Shown one piece after another: positions 49,207 through 57,774 of a DNA stretch of 64,000 nucleotides. A model generated the notes under the pieces. The model did not search any database, was not told the origin of the DNA, and worked only from the letters and a program-made list of their open reading frames with translations. Where the stretch lies: assembly GCF_000241465.1 (NCBI RefSeq), contig NZ_JH584235.1, positions 1,717,348 to 1,781,347 on the forward strand. The letters are read 5' to 3'. The DNA is from Sphingomonas echinoides ATCC 14820 (GTDB lineage: Bacteria; Pseudomonadota; Alphaproteobacteria; Sphingomonadales; Sphingomonadaceae). Position numbers and translations under genes: made by a program. Numbering within the stretch: position 1 is the stretch's first letter; each line of letters starts with the position of its first letter.

Positions 49207-49878
49207 CTAACGCGCCCAGTCCTCCACCGCCCAGCCGCGTGCCTGCGCCATGACACGCAGTTGCTTATGCGGGTTGGTCGCCACCGCACCATCCGCCCAT
49301 TCCAGTGACGGCGCGTCGGAGACATGGTCCGAATAGAAGCGCACCACCGAATCGGCGCGCGCGATCCCCTGCTCCGCCAGCCATGCTTCGATCATGCGCA
49401 GCTTGGCCGCACCGTAGCAATTCTCCCCCGAAATGCGCGCGCGCAGCACGCCGCCCTCGCGCACAACTCCGGTCGCGATCACCGCGTCGAAGCCGACGCG
49501 TTCGGCGATCGCTCCGGCATAAAAGCCGTAGGACGCGGTCGCCAGCACCAGCCGATACCCCGCCGCCCGGTCTGTCGCGATCTGCGCCAGCGCACCGGTA
49601 TAGACCCCGCTTGCCACGATATGATCGGCGAATCGCGCCGCCGCGCGCGCCGCCGCCGCCTCGGGCAGGGCATCGCCCAACAACAGCGCCTGCGTCACTT
49701 CCTTCAACCGGGCTCGCCCAATCAGCCCAATGGCATAGCCCAGGGTTGCCAGACCGGCGAGCGGGAGCAAGGCCAGCCGCCACGGAGCCTCCGCCCACGC
49801 CGTGCGCACAAGGAACGAAGTCCAGGTCGGCGCGTATGTGATGGTCTTGTCCATATCGTAGACGCTAAGATGGTGCAT
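49207..49878 (-). CDS. HAD-IB family phosphatase
   Basis: This is a 223-residue HAD hydrolase related to phosphoserine phosphatases. Motif I is YDMDKTIT at residue 7, motif II LATASYGFYAG near 105, and motif III with the Lys in GAAKLRMIEAWLAEQ. VRFYSDHVSDAPSLEWAD is motif IV. A hydrophobic stretch in the cap (about 35-53) suggests association with a membrane or a lipid-like substrate. It is divergent from the lipid-transport operon, which makes a phospholipid-related substrate conceivable. Confidence 0.85.
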   Translation of the reverse strand: MHHLSVYDMDKTITYAPTWTSFLVRTAWAEAPWRLALLPLAGLATLGYAIGLIGRARLKEVTQALLLGDALPEAAAARAAARFADHIVASGVYTGALAQIATDRAAGYRLVLATASYGFYAGAIAERVGFDAVIATGVVREGGVLRARISGENCYGAAKLRMIEAWLAEQGIARADSVVRFYSDHVSDAPSLEWADGAVATNPHKQLRVMAQARGWAVEDWAR

Positions 49879-49941
49879 TGCAGCGTCATAGGATGTTGGA
49901 GCCTTGCCGATCTACCCCGATTGCAGCAGAGAAGGCAGCAG

Positions 49942-51039
49942 ATGACCGATACGGCCGCCTTCTCGTTCGACCGCGACACCGTGCGCTTCACGGGAAGCCT
50001 GTCTTTGTCGGCGATCGGCACGTTGCCCGAGCAATTGCGCGCCTTTCAGGGCGAGGTCGCGCATGTCGATCTGAGCGCGATCACCCGAATCGATACGGTG
50101 GGGGCCTGGCTGGTCCACCGATTCGCCGCCGAGCATGATGCCGACGTCATCGGGCTCGACGCCGATGGCGAACATCTGCTGTCACAAGTCGCGCATGCCG
50201 ATCAGCCAGTGGCGATGCGCCCCGCTCCGGTTGGCAGCTTGACGCGCGTCGTTGGTGAAATCGGCGATGCTGTCGTCCATACCGGACGCACGCTTTATGG
50301 TCTGCTCGGTTTTCTTGGGGCCACGCTGATCGCCTTCTGGCACGTGACGACGCACCCCAAGCGCTTTCGCTTCAACGCGGTGATCCAGCGCTTCGAAGTG
50401 GTCGGGGTCAGCGCGCTTGGCATTATCGGCTTGATGAGTTTTCTGATCGGCATCGTCATCGCGCAACAGGGTGCGGTGCAGTTGCAGCAATTCGGTGCCG
50501 AATTCCTGACGATCAATCTGGTCGGGCGAATCACGCTGCGCGAGCTTGGCGTATTGATGACCGCGATCATGGTCGCCGGGCGATCGGGTTCGGCCTTTGC
50601 CGCGCAGATCGGTACGATGAAGCTGACCGAGGAAGTCGATGCGATGCGCACGATCGGCGTGTCGCCGATGGAGGCGTTGGTGCTGCCGCGCGTGCTGGCG
50701 ACGGTGATCATGATGCCGCTGCTCGGCATGTACGCCTCGATCGTCGCGATCATCGGCGGCCTGCTGCTGTGCTGGGTCTCACTCGGCATTCCGCCGGTGA
50801 CGTTTATCCAGCGGCTGCGTGAAGTCGTGCCGATCACCGATCTGTATGTCGGTTTGGTCAAGGCACCGGTGTTCGGCCTCATCATTGCCGTGGCCGGCTG
50901 CTTCCAGGGGATGCTGGTCGAGGGCGATGCCGAGCAAGTCGGCACTCGCACCACTTCAGCGGTGGTGCAGGCGATATTCTTGGTGATCGTGCTGGATGCA
51001 TTCTTTGCGGTCTTCTTCACCGCGATCGGGTGGAAGTGA
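49942..51039 (+). CDS. mlaE: Mla-type lipid ABC transporter permease with N-terminal STAS domain
   Basis: The 365-residue protein starts MTDTAAFSFDRDTVRFTGSL. The first 100 residues look like a STAS domain (VDLSAITRIDTVGAWLVHRF), as in MlaB, fused to an MlaE permease (about 110-365) with EFLTINLVGRITLRELGVLM and AGRSGSAFAAQIGTMKLTEE. In E. coli MlaB and MlaE are separate, so this is a fusion. The frame is open far upstream, but that part is antisense to the HAD gene. It starts the operon mlaE-F-D-lipoprotein. Confidence 0.93.
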   Translation: MTDTAAFSFDRDTVRFTGSLSLSAIGTLPEQLRAFQGEVAHVDLSAITRIDTVGAWLVHRFAAEHDADVIGLDADGEHLLSQVAHADQPVAMRPAPVGSLTRVVGEIGDAVVHTGRTLYGLLGFLGATLIAFWHVTTHPKRFRFNAVIQRFEVVGVSALGIIGLMSFLIGIVIAQQGAVQLQQFGAEFLTINLVGRITLRELGVLMTAIMVAGRSGSAFAAQIGTMKLTEEVDAMRTIGVSPMEALVLPRVLATVIMMPLLGMYASIVAIIGGLLLCWVSLGIPPVTFIQRLREVVPITDLYVGLVKAPVFGLIIAVAGCFQGMLVEGDAEQVGTRTTSAVVQAIFLVIVLDAFFAVFFTAIGWK

Positions 51040-51860
51040 TGCGCAAGACCAATGCCGACGATCCGGTCATCGTGGTGCGCGGCCTGCGCAGCGCGTTCGG
51101 CGAACAAGTGGTGCATGACGGCATCGACCTGAGCGTGCGGCGCGGCGAGATTCTCGGCGTGGTCGGCGGCTCGGGCACCGGCAAATCGGTACTAATGCGG
51201 TCGATCATCGGCTTGCAGGTGCCCGTCGCGGGCGAAGTCGAAGTGTTCGGCGAATCGACCGTCAATCGCGAGGAAATCGACCTGACCGGGCTGACCAAGC
51301 GCTGGGGGGTGCTGTTCCAAGGCGGGGCGTTATTCTCGACGCTGACCGTGGCCGAGAACGTCCAGGTCCCGATCCGCGAATTTTATCCCGATCTCGAAGG
51401 CGCGCTGCTCGACGAGATCGCGGCGTATAAAGTGGTGATGACCGGTCTGCCCGCCGACGCCGGACCGAAATTCCCGGCCGAACTGTCGGGCGGCATGAAG
51501 AAGCGCGCCGGGTTGGCGCGCGCGCTCGCGCTCGATCCCGAATTGCTGTTCCTCGATGAGCCGACAGCGGGGCTCGACCCGATCGGGGCCGCCGCCTTCG
51601 ACGAACTCACCGCCTCGCTGCAAAAGACGCTGGGGCTTACGGTATTCCTCATCACCCACGATCTCGACACGCTCTATGCGATTTGCGACCGGGTGGCGGT
51701 CCTTGCCGACAAGAAGGTGATTGCGGTGGGCACGATCGACGAGTTGCTCGCGCTCGATCACCCCTGGATCCAGGAATATTTCAAGGGACCGCGCGGGCGC
51801 GCCGCGATTGCCACGGTCCATACCAATGAAGAACGCGCGCAAGCGAAAGGCAGTAGCTGA
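51039..51860 (+). CDS. mlaF: Mla-type ABC transporter ATP-binding protein
   Basis: The 273-residue ATPase has Walker A GGSGTGKSVLMRSI, Q-loop LFQGGALFSTLTVAENVQVP, signature LSGGMKKRAGLARALALDP and Walker B ELLFLDEPTAGLDPIG. It powers lipid movement between the inner membrane and the periplasm. The start ATG overlaps the mlaE stop (TGATG), and its own stop overlaps the mlaD start, so all are coupled. Confidence 0.95.
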   Translation: MRKTNADDPVIVVRGLRSAFGEQVVHDGIDLSVRRGEILGVVGGSGTGKSVLMRSIIGLQVPVAGEVEVFGESTVNREEIDLTGLTKRWGVLFQGGALFSTLTVAENVQVPIREFYPDLEGALLDEIAAYKVVMTGLPADAGPKFPAELSGGMKKRAGLARALALDPELLFLDEPTAGLDPIGAAAFDELTASLQKTLGLTVFLITHDLDTLYAICDRVAVLADKKVIAVGTIDELLALDHPWIQEYFKGPRGRAAIATVHTNEERAQAKGSS

Positions 51861-52831
51861 TGGAAACCCGCTCGAACCATGTTCTGGTCGGCACCGTCGT
51901 GCTGATCCTGATCGCGGTGATGTTGTTGTTCCTGGTGTGGATCGCGCGCTGGGGCACCGCCACCAACAAGGAATATGATATCTTCTTCAAACAGTCGGTC
52001 GATGGCCTCGTCGTCGGGTCGACCGTCGCCTTTTCGGGCGTGCAATCGGGCCAGGTGAAGGAGATGTCGCTGTGGAAGCCCGATCCCCAGCTTGTCCGCG
52101 TGCGTATCAGCGTGAACGCCGATACGCCGATCCTGGTCGGCACCACCGCAACGCTGCAAGGCAGCTTCACCGGCACCAGCACGGTGCAGCTCGATGGCGC
52201 GATCAAGGGGGCCCCGCCGATCACATGCCCGGCGGTCAACCCGCTCAACGACTGCCCCAATGGCGTGCCGACGATCCCGACCAAGGCAGGCGGCTTGGGC
52301 GCATTGCTGAGCTCCGCCCCGCAATTGCTTGAGCGCATCTCGACGCTGACCGAGAAACTGTCGGACGTGCTGTCTGAGAAGAACCAGCAGTCGATCACCG
52401 GCATCCTCGCCAATACCAATCGCCTGACCAAGGCGCTGGCCGATCGCGGCCCCGACATTGCCGCGACGCTCGCCGAGACCAAGGTGACGTTGCAGAAAGC
52501 CGGTGTCGCCGCCGAGCAGATCGGCAAGCTCGCCGACACCACCAACGGCCTGTTGAAGGATGATGTGCATCCCGTGATGGGCAACCTCAACAAGGCGATT
52601 GCCAGCGCGCAGCACAGCATGGAAACGCTCGACGCCGCCGTCAGCGATGCGCGGCCCGGGCTGCAGGCCTTCTCCAAGCAGACCATCCCCGAGGTTGGCC
52701 AGCTTGTCCACGATCTGCGCCAGATGTCGCAAGCGCTCACCTCGGTCGCCGAAAAGCTCGATCGCGGCGGCGCGAGCTCGCTGATCGGCCAGTCGAAATT
52801 GCCCGATTACAAGCCCGGAAAGGGACAATGA
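51860..52831 (+). CDS. mlaD: MlaD/MCE-domain lipid-binding protein
   Basis: The 323-residue protein has one N-terminal anchor (VLVGTVVLILIAVMLLFLVW). The MCE domain (about 38-115) follows with FFKQSVDGLVVGSTVAFSGV and SVNADTPILVGTTATLQGSF. The rest is a long helical part (about 140-310) typical of MCE proteins that form a lipid tunnel. It is longer than E. coli MlaD (about 180), so it may reach further across the periplasm. Confidence 0.93.
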   Translation: METRSNHVLVGTVVLILIAVMLLFLVWIARWGTATNKEYDIFFKQSVDGLVVGSTVAFSGVQSGQVKEMSLWKPDPQLVRVRISVNADTPILVGTTATLQGSFTGTSTVQLDGAIKGAPPITCPAVNPLNDCPNGVPTIPTKAGGLGALLSSAPQLLERISTLTEKLSDVLSEKNQQSITGILANTNRLTKALADRGPDIAATLAETKVTLQKAGVAAEQIGKLADTTNGLLKDDVHPVMGNLNKAIASAQHSMETLDAAVSDARPGLQAFSKQTIPEVGQLVHDLRQMSQALTSVAEKLDRGGASSLIGQSKLPDYKPGKGQ

Positions 52832-53430
52832 CCATGGTTCGTTCGTCCACCAAAGTGCTGCTCGCGCTGGCCGCGATGGTGCCGCTGGCCGGTTGCATCT
52901 CCCTTGCGCCGAAGCCGCCGGCCTCGCTGCTGACGCTGACCTCCACCACCGCCCTGCCCGCCGGCAACACCCAGACTTCAGGGACCGCGCCGACGATCAC
53001 GATCCAGGTGCCGGTCGTCGGCCAGTCGCTGGCTGGGACCCGCATCCCCGTGCAAGCGAGCGAGACCTCGATCGCGTATGTCGCCAAAGCGCAATGGGTC
53101 GAGCCGCCAAACCGCATGTTCGCACGGCTCTTGTCCGACACGATACCCGCCAAAACCGGCCGCATCGTGTTGAGCAGTTCGCAAGCCTTTTCCGATCCCG
53201 GCGCGGTGCTCTCGGGCGAGTTGCGGGCGTTTGGCGTCGATGCGGGGACGCAGGACGCGGTGGTCGTCTTTGACGGATCGCTGATCCGCACCACCGGCAA
53301 GGTCGTCGAAAAGCACCGCTTCGAGGCGCGCGTTCACGTCAGCACGATCGCCGCAGTGCCGGTCAGCGTGGCGCTGAATCAGGCCGCCAATACGGTTGCA
53401 GGCGAAGTCGCCGACTGGGTCGGCAAATAA
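52828..53430 (+). CDS. ABC-type transport auxiliary lipoprotein (PqiC-like)
   Basis: The 200-residue protein has a lipoprotein signal with lipobox LAGC (VLLALAAMVPLAGCISLAP). The remainder fits the ABC-transport auxiliary component family (YbjR/PqiC-like: TAKAQW-type YVAKAQWVEPPNRMFARLL, FEARVHVSTIA). Such lipoproteins sit in the outer membrane and receive the lipid from the MCE tunnel. It overlaps mlaD by ATGA. No mlaC or mlaA is in the window, so this may replace them. Confidence 0.85.
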   Translation: MTMVRSSTKVLLALAAMVPLAGCISLAPKPPASLLTLTSTTALPAGNTQTSGTAPTITIQVPVVGQSLAGTRIPVQASETSIAYVAKAQWVEPPNRMFARLLSDTIPAKTGRIVLSSSQAFSDPGAVLSGELRAFGVDAGTQDAVVVFDGSLIRTTGKVVEKHRFEARVHVSTIAAVPVSVALNQAANTVAGEVADWVGK

Positions 53431-53433
53431 GCC

Positions 53434-54345
53434 TCAGCGCGGTGCCGGAGCCTTGCGCACCGGCACCGGCAAGTTGCAGAGATCTGCCGCGCCCGCCGGC
53501 ACGGTGAAGAACGGCCCGCCGCGATTGGCGCGTGCCTCCAGCGTGGCGGCGAACACCGGCGTGTCGGGCCGCAGATACTGATATGCGGGCCGCTCGCTCG
53601 GCGGCAGATCTGCGGCGAGGACGATGCGCTTGATCGGCACGCGCATTTTCGCATCCTCATACAGGCCAAGCCCGCCGCCATTGCCGCGCGGCAAGGCCGA
53701 AAGTGCCGCCATGCCGTCAATCACCCGCCCGACCAGCGCGATGTTGCGATCGAGATGCCGCGGTGCGTGGCCGATTACGGTATAAAGATCGCCGCCCGTG
53801 CCGGTGTCGGGTGCAAGATCGCGCGCCACGCCGACCATGCCGTAACAGTGTGGCAGCCATTGCGCTTTGCCGTCGCCCGCTACTGCCCAGCCGCTCGGCG
53901 TGAAGCCGGTGCGCGGCGCATAGGCATCGCGGTACGGATTGGCGACGGCGCGGCCGTGCGCGCCCCACGCCCATTCATATTCGGCGGGTGGATGGCGATC
54001 GATGCCGGCGGCGGGCGGCTTCTTCTCGCTCGCATCGCCCCATTGCGTGACGTAATTGTCCTGCACGCGGTACACCGTCGCATCGCCCCACCAGCCGCTG
54101 CGCGCGATCGTGCGGATATTCGCGATATGCGCGGGGGCGAACTCAGCCGCGAGCCAGATGACGCTGCGCTGGCCATCGGCAAAATCGAGCAGCAGCAGAT
54201 CCTTGGGATCGATCGCCGCCCACGCCGCCGCCGGAGCCGCAGCGGCGAGCTGCGCGGCGGTGGGCTTGGGCGTAGGCGCAGATGGCGGGCTGGCGGCGGT
54301 CTGAGCGGCGGCGAGCAGGGCGAAAATCGGCAGCAACATGGACAT
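53434..54345 (-). CDS. Exported peptidyl-prolyl isomerase (cyclophilin type)
   Basis: The 303-residue protein starts MSMLLPIFALLAAAQTAASP (signal peptide), then has a Pro/Ala-rich linker. The cyclophilin-like domain (about 45-290) contains VIWLAAEFAPAHIANIRTIA, GDATVYRVQDNYVTQWGD and TDTGTGGDLYTVIGHAPRHLD. It differs from classical cyclophilins in several active-site positions and is longer, so activity is not certain. It is convergent with the Mla operon and lies upstream of the tRNA gene on the other strand. Confidence 0.8.
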   Translation of the reverse strand: MSMLLPIFALLAAAQTAASPPSAPTPKPTAAQLAAAAPAAAWAAIDPKDLLLLDFADGQRSVIWLAAEFAPAHIANIRTIARSGWWGDATVYRVQDNYVTQWGDASEKKPPAAGIDRHPPAEYEWAWGAHGRAVANPYRDAYAPRTGFTPSGWAVAGDGKAQWLPHCYGMVGVARDLAPDTGTGGDLYTVIGHAPRHLDRNIALVGRVIDGMAALSALPRGNGGGLGLYEDAKMRVPIKRIVLAADLPPSERPAYQYLRPDTPVFAATLEARANRGGPFFTVPAGAADLCNLPVPVRKAPAPR

Positions 54346-54402
54346 ATCCCTACGGTGGCACGCCGTTATGGCCCTGCGCAATCCCCACATGCAGCAGAGC
54401 GC

Positions 54403-54431
54403 TTGCACAGTGCGTACGGACGCTCTAGGGC
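54403..54431 (+). promoter_or_regulatory. Possible promoter of tRNA-Ser
   Basis: TTGCAC at 54403-54408 is followed after 17 bases by TAGGGC at 54426-54431, 23 bases before the tRNA. The -10 match is weak, so this is only a placement guess. Confidence 0.3.
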
Positions 54432-54453
54432 GACCGTTCTGTCCAGGACATGC

Positions 54454-54544
54454 GGAGCGGTGGCCGAGTGGTCGAAGGCGCTCGCCTGGAAAGTGAGTAT
54501 ACGTCAAAAGCGTATCGAGGGTTCGAATCCCTCCCGCTCCGCCA
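54454..54544 (+). tRNA. tRNA-Ser (anticodon GGA)
   Basis: The cloverleaf can be drawn by hand. The 7-base acceptor stem is GGAGCGG with CCGCTCC and the discriminator is G, with CCA encoded. The D arm is GCCGAGTGGTCGAAGGC. The anticodon arm is CTCGC-CTGGAAA-GTGAG with GGA at 34-36. A long variable arm (TATACG...CGTATC) is typical of class II tRNAs, and the T arm is GAGGG-TTCGAAT-CCCTC. It reads UCC/UCU codons. Confidence 0.97.
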
Positions 54545-54770
54545 TTACCTGTTGATCATTGAATACTTTACACTTTTCGATCGTTTCCTTGCGGGGAAGC
54601 GGCGATCGTGACCAACCTTTATCGTCATCGTTATCGTGTAAATTTCCCTGCCCAGTCATCAAACTTCACTGCCGACGCCGCGCTGGGTGCGACCGCCCGG
54701 TGGTAACCGCGAACGTCATCATGTCATCTGCGCGTGTTTGACGGTTCCAGACAGGTCGAACGGGCGATTC

Positions 54771-57689
54771 TCAAGAACCCGCACGCCCACCAGACGCCCA
54801 TGCGGGCGGGCCGAAATACGATCTTGCGAGCGCGCTTTTGTGCACGATGATTTTCTGCACGACGATGGTGGGGTCCTGCATGAAGACCTTCAGGACGTGG
54901 CGGCCCGGCGCGTCGACCGGTAGCGTGAAGCGCATCGTCCGCGCATTGGCGGCGGTATTTGCGGCGTGTTGTTCGCCGAGGAAATCCTGGGCCGCGCGCG
55001 TCGTCGGTGTGAACACCGCCTGCGCGACCGGAGCAGCATCGTCGAAGCCGACCGCGACCGCCAAGTGCCGTCCGGGATAGACCTCCAGCGTCGGCGCGGT
55101 GACGAGGTCGATGTGGTACGGGCCGCTTTCGCCGAGGAAGACGTCATATTCCAGGCGCGGCGCATTCGCAGTATCGGTGAAGGGTTCGGCATCGACCGGA
55201 AAGACCGACATCGCGGCGTCGCCTTGGCCGTAATCCGGGATGGGCTCGCAGCGGACACCGCGCGCCGCCACGGAACGATCGAAACGTGCCGCAGCGAGCG
55301 AAAAAGCGCCAGTGAGCCCCCCGCTTGCCCCCCGCGCCTCGCGCTCCTGCTGCGCAGACGCGCGAAGTGCGGTAAGACGCACCGTGACCGTCTGGTGTCC
55401 CTCGACGGTTATCGTCGCCTCTGATCTGCCGGTCTTCACCGCGTTCCAGTCGATATCGACCCAGAATCGGCGATCCCGCGTCGAGACGCCGAACGCCTTG
55501 CCTTCCTCGATCACGACCCACGGCTGATCCGCCGTCACGGTGACGGGTGCCGGACCGGCACCGCGCGGGAACACCTCGATGAAGGTTTTCTCGCGCGTCA
55601 GGCTATCGAGAATGGGAAGCTCCGGCGGCAGATAATAGCCCGGCCACGACCGCGCGCTGCCGTCGACCGCGACGCCAAAGCCGTTGGCAGGATCGAGGTC
55701 GATCTCGGCAACCGGCGGCATGATGTCGGTCCCGGGCGGGTACCAGTCGAAATAGCCGATATGCGTCTGGTCCATCATATGGTCCCATTTGCCGCCGGCC
55801 ATCGTGTGATTGTAATAATCGCGCAGGTCGTGGTCGCGGTGAAAGCGGCGGCGCACCTCGTCTGCTTCCGCGCTCGTGCTGGCGCGCCCCTGTTCGGCGA
55901 AGCGGGCGTTCCGCGCCGCCGCAACATACATTTGGGTCAGGTTCGAACAGGCGCGCACGGGATAGAGGACGAGCTGGTAAAAGGCGTCACGCTGGTCGGA
56001 TCGCAGCGTCTCGTTGACGGCATCGGCGCGGCGTTCGAGCTCACGCCACGCGTCGCAAACGCGCTCCGCCTCGCGATAGTTTTCAAGGCTATAGCTGTCG
56101 GGCTTGAGCTGTTCGGGCTTTCGCCAGGCATTGTATTTGGCGTAGCGGGCGGCAAGCATCGCGATCTCCGCGGCATGCTCCGGTCCAAATTGGCGTTCTG
56201 CCCAGGCGTGCGTCCAGCCAGCGATCTTGTCCTTTCCAACGTCCGACGGCCGCCACGCCATGGCGAGGAAGAACTCGATCGGCAGTTCGAGCGGCTTGAG
56301 ATCGCCGACATTGGCGATCCAGATCTCGTTCGCGCCGTAGCGATGGGCGAGGTTCATTTGCTCCCAGATCTTGGGCAGCGGGTTCGAATTGATCCACTGG
56401 TATGAAAACGGCCCACCGTGCATGTCCATGTGGAAGTAGATGCCGAACCCGCCGGACCGGCCGCGCTCCGACGGCAGCGGCAGGCGGCGGAGATTGCCGA
56501 CATTGTCGTCGGCAAACATGATCGTGACGTCGTCCGGCAGCTCCAGGCCCGCATCGTAATATTTGTACACCTCGGTAAACAGGACCCACACTTGGGGAAC
56601 CTGCTCGGCGGGCCTGCCCATGCCCTCGGCGATGATCCGGCGCTGGTCGGTGATGACGCCTTCAAGCAGTGTCACGTCCGACTGCAGGCTGCCGCTGCTC
56701 TCCAGCGCGACGTCGCCGTCGCCGCGCATGCCGACCGTAACGATGACCTCGTTATGCGCGTTGCGGTCGATGCCCTCGCGGAAGAAGTCGCGGATCGCCG
56801 GAGCGTTCGTCGCATAGTTCCATTCGCCATTGCCATAATGCTGGCGATGGTCGGTCCACTCCTTATGCGCCTTCATCATCGGCTCGTGATGCGAAGTCCC
56901 CATGACGATGCCATAGTCCTCGGCGAGCGGCGCGTTGGCCGGATCATCCACGGCAAAGGCATTGTTCCACATCGCGGGCCACAGATAATTGGCGCGAAGG
57001 CGCAGCAGCAGTTCGAACAGCCGCCCATAAAAGGCCGCGTTCATTCCGCCGAAGGTCTTGGCGGTCCATCCCGACAGACAGGGCGCTTCGTCGTTAAGGA
57101 AGATCCCGCGATATTTTACGGCGGGAGAATCCTGAACATACCGACCGTTGGCGATGCGCAGTCGGCTTTGCCGCACGACGGGTACGTCAGCCCACCAATA
57201 CCAGGGAGACACGCCGATCATCCGCGACACGTCGTAAACGCCGTAGATCGTGCCGCGCTTGTCGCTGCCGACAATGACCAGCGCCTCTTTGACGCCGGGC
57301 ATGGGATTGGCGACGGTCTGGATCAGGAAGGCTTCCCACTTGCCCCGAATGTCATGGACGGCGACCTTCCCGGCTGCGACCAGGTGGTCGATCAGCGGGC
57401 TGGTACCGAGCGCGCCCACCAGGATGACGCGATCGGGCAGCGCGCGCGGATCGTGCACGATCCGCGCGTCCGTTCCGGTTACCCGGCCGATGTCCGCCGC
57501 CAGATCGGCGGCGGCGCGGCGCACACCGGGAAGGTCCGCCGCATCGACGAAGATCGGCGTGATCGCATCCCCGGGAGACGCGATGTCGAAGCCCGGCCTG
57601 CGGCGATCGGTCTGGAGCGCGGCAGCGAGCGGGGACCCCAGCAGGCTGCCCGCCAGCGCACCGCCGACCACGCCCCGTCTCGTCAACAT
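54771..57689 (-). CDS. GH115 xylan alpha-1,2-glucuronidase
   Basis: This 972-residue family 115 glycoside hydrolase would remove glucuronic or 4-O-methylglucuronic acid from xylan. An N-terminal signal of Tat-like type (MLTRRGVVGGALAGSLLGSP) points to export. Family landmarks are GVSPWYWWADVPV near residue 160, KYRGIFLNDEAPCLSGW, LRANYLWPAMWNNAFAVDD, YGIVMGTSHHEPMM and VYKYYDAGLELPDDVTIMFA. The C-terminal 250 residues include the usual beta domain. The ATG at 57689 is preferred to the preceding GTG because AAGGAG lies 7 bases upstream. It is last in the minus-strand sugar operon. Confidence 0.93.
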   Translation of the reverse strand: MLTRRGVVGGALAGSLLGSPLAAALQTDRRRPGFDIASPGDAITPIFVDAADLPGVRRAAADLAADIGRVTGTDARIVHDPRALPDRVILVGALGTSPLIDHLVAAGKVAVHDIRGKWEAFLIQTVANPMPGVKEALVIVGSDKRGTIYGVYDVSRMIGVSPWYWWADVPVVRQSRLRIANGRYVQDSPAVKYRGIFLNDEAPCLSGWTAKTFGGMNAAFYGRLFELLLRLRANYLWPAMWNNAFAVDDPANAPLAEDYGIVMGTSHHEPMMKAHKEWTDHRQHYGNGEWNYATNAPAIRDFFREGIDRNAHNEVIVTVGMRGDGDVALESSGSLQSDVTLLEGVITDQRRIIAEGMGRPAEQVPQVWVLFTEVYKYYDAGLELPDDVTIMFADDNVGNLRRLPLPSERGRSGGFGIYFHMDMHGGPFSYQWINSNPLPKIWEQMNLAHRYGANEIWIANVGDLKPLELPIEFFLAMAWRPSDVGKDKIAGWTHAWAERQFGPEHAAEIAMLAARYAKYNAWRKPEQLKPDSYSLENYREAERVCDAWRELERRADAVNETLRSDQRDAFYQLVLYPVRACSNLTQMYVAAARNARFAEQGRASTSAEADEVRRRFHRDHDLRDYYNHTMAGGKWDHMMDQTHIGYFDWYPPGTDIMPPVAEIDLDPANGFGVAVDGSARSWPGYYLPPELPILDSLTREKTFIEVFPRGAGPAPVTVTADQPWVVIEEGKAFGVSTRDRRFWVDIDWNAVKTGRSEATITVEGHQTVTVRLTALRASAQQEREARGASGGLTGAFSLAAARFDRSVAARGVRCEPIPDYGQGDAAMSVFPVDAEPFTDTANAPRLEYDVFLGESGPYHIDLVTAPTLEVYPGRHLAVAVGFDDAAPVAQAVFTPTTRAAQDFLGEQHAANTAANARTMRFTLPVDAPGRHVLKVFMQDPTIVVQKIIVHKSALARSYFGPPAWASGGRAGS

Positions 57690-57774
57690 CACGCGGCTCC
57701 TTGCTGCAGGTGGCGCACACGCGCGGCGGGGCTAAACGCGCCCGATACCCGGGATATACGGGCCCCACACCACC

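Noticed and set aside
49324..49941. Upstream extension of mlaE by about 200 codons
   Set aside because: The extension is antisense to the HAD-IB phosphatase and unlike any protein; the ATG at 49942 begins the STAS domain properly.
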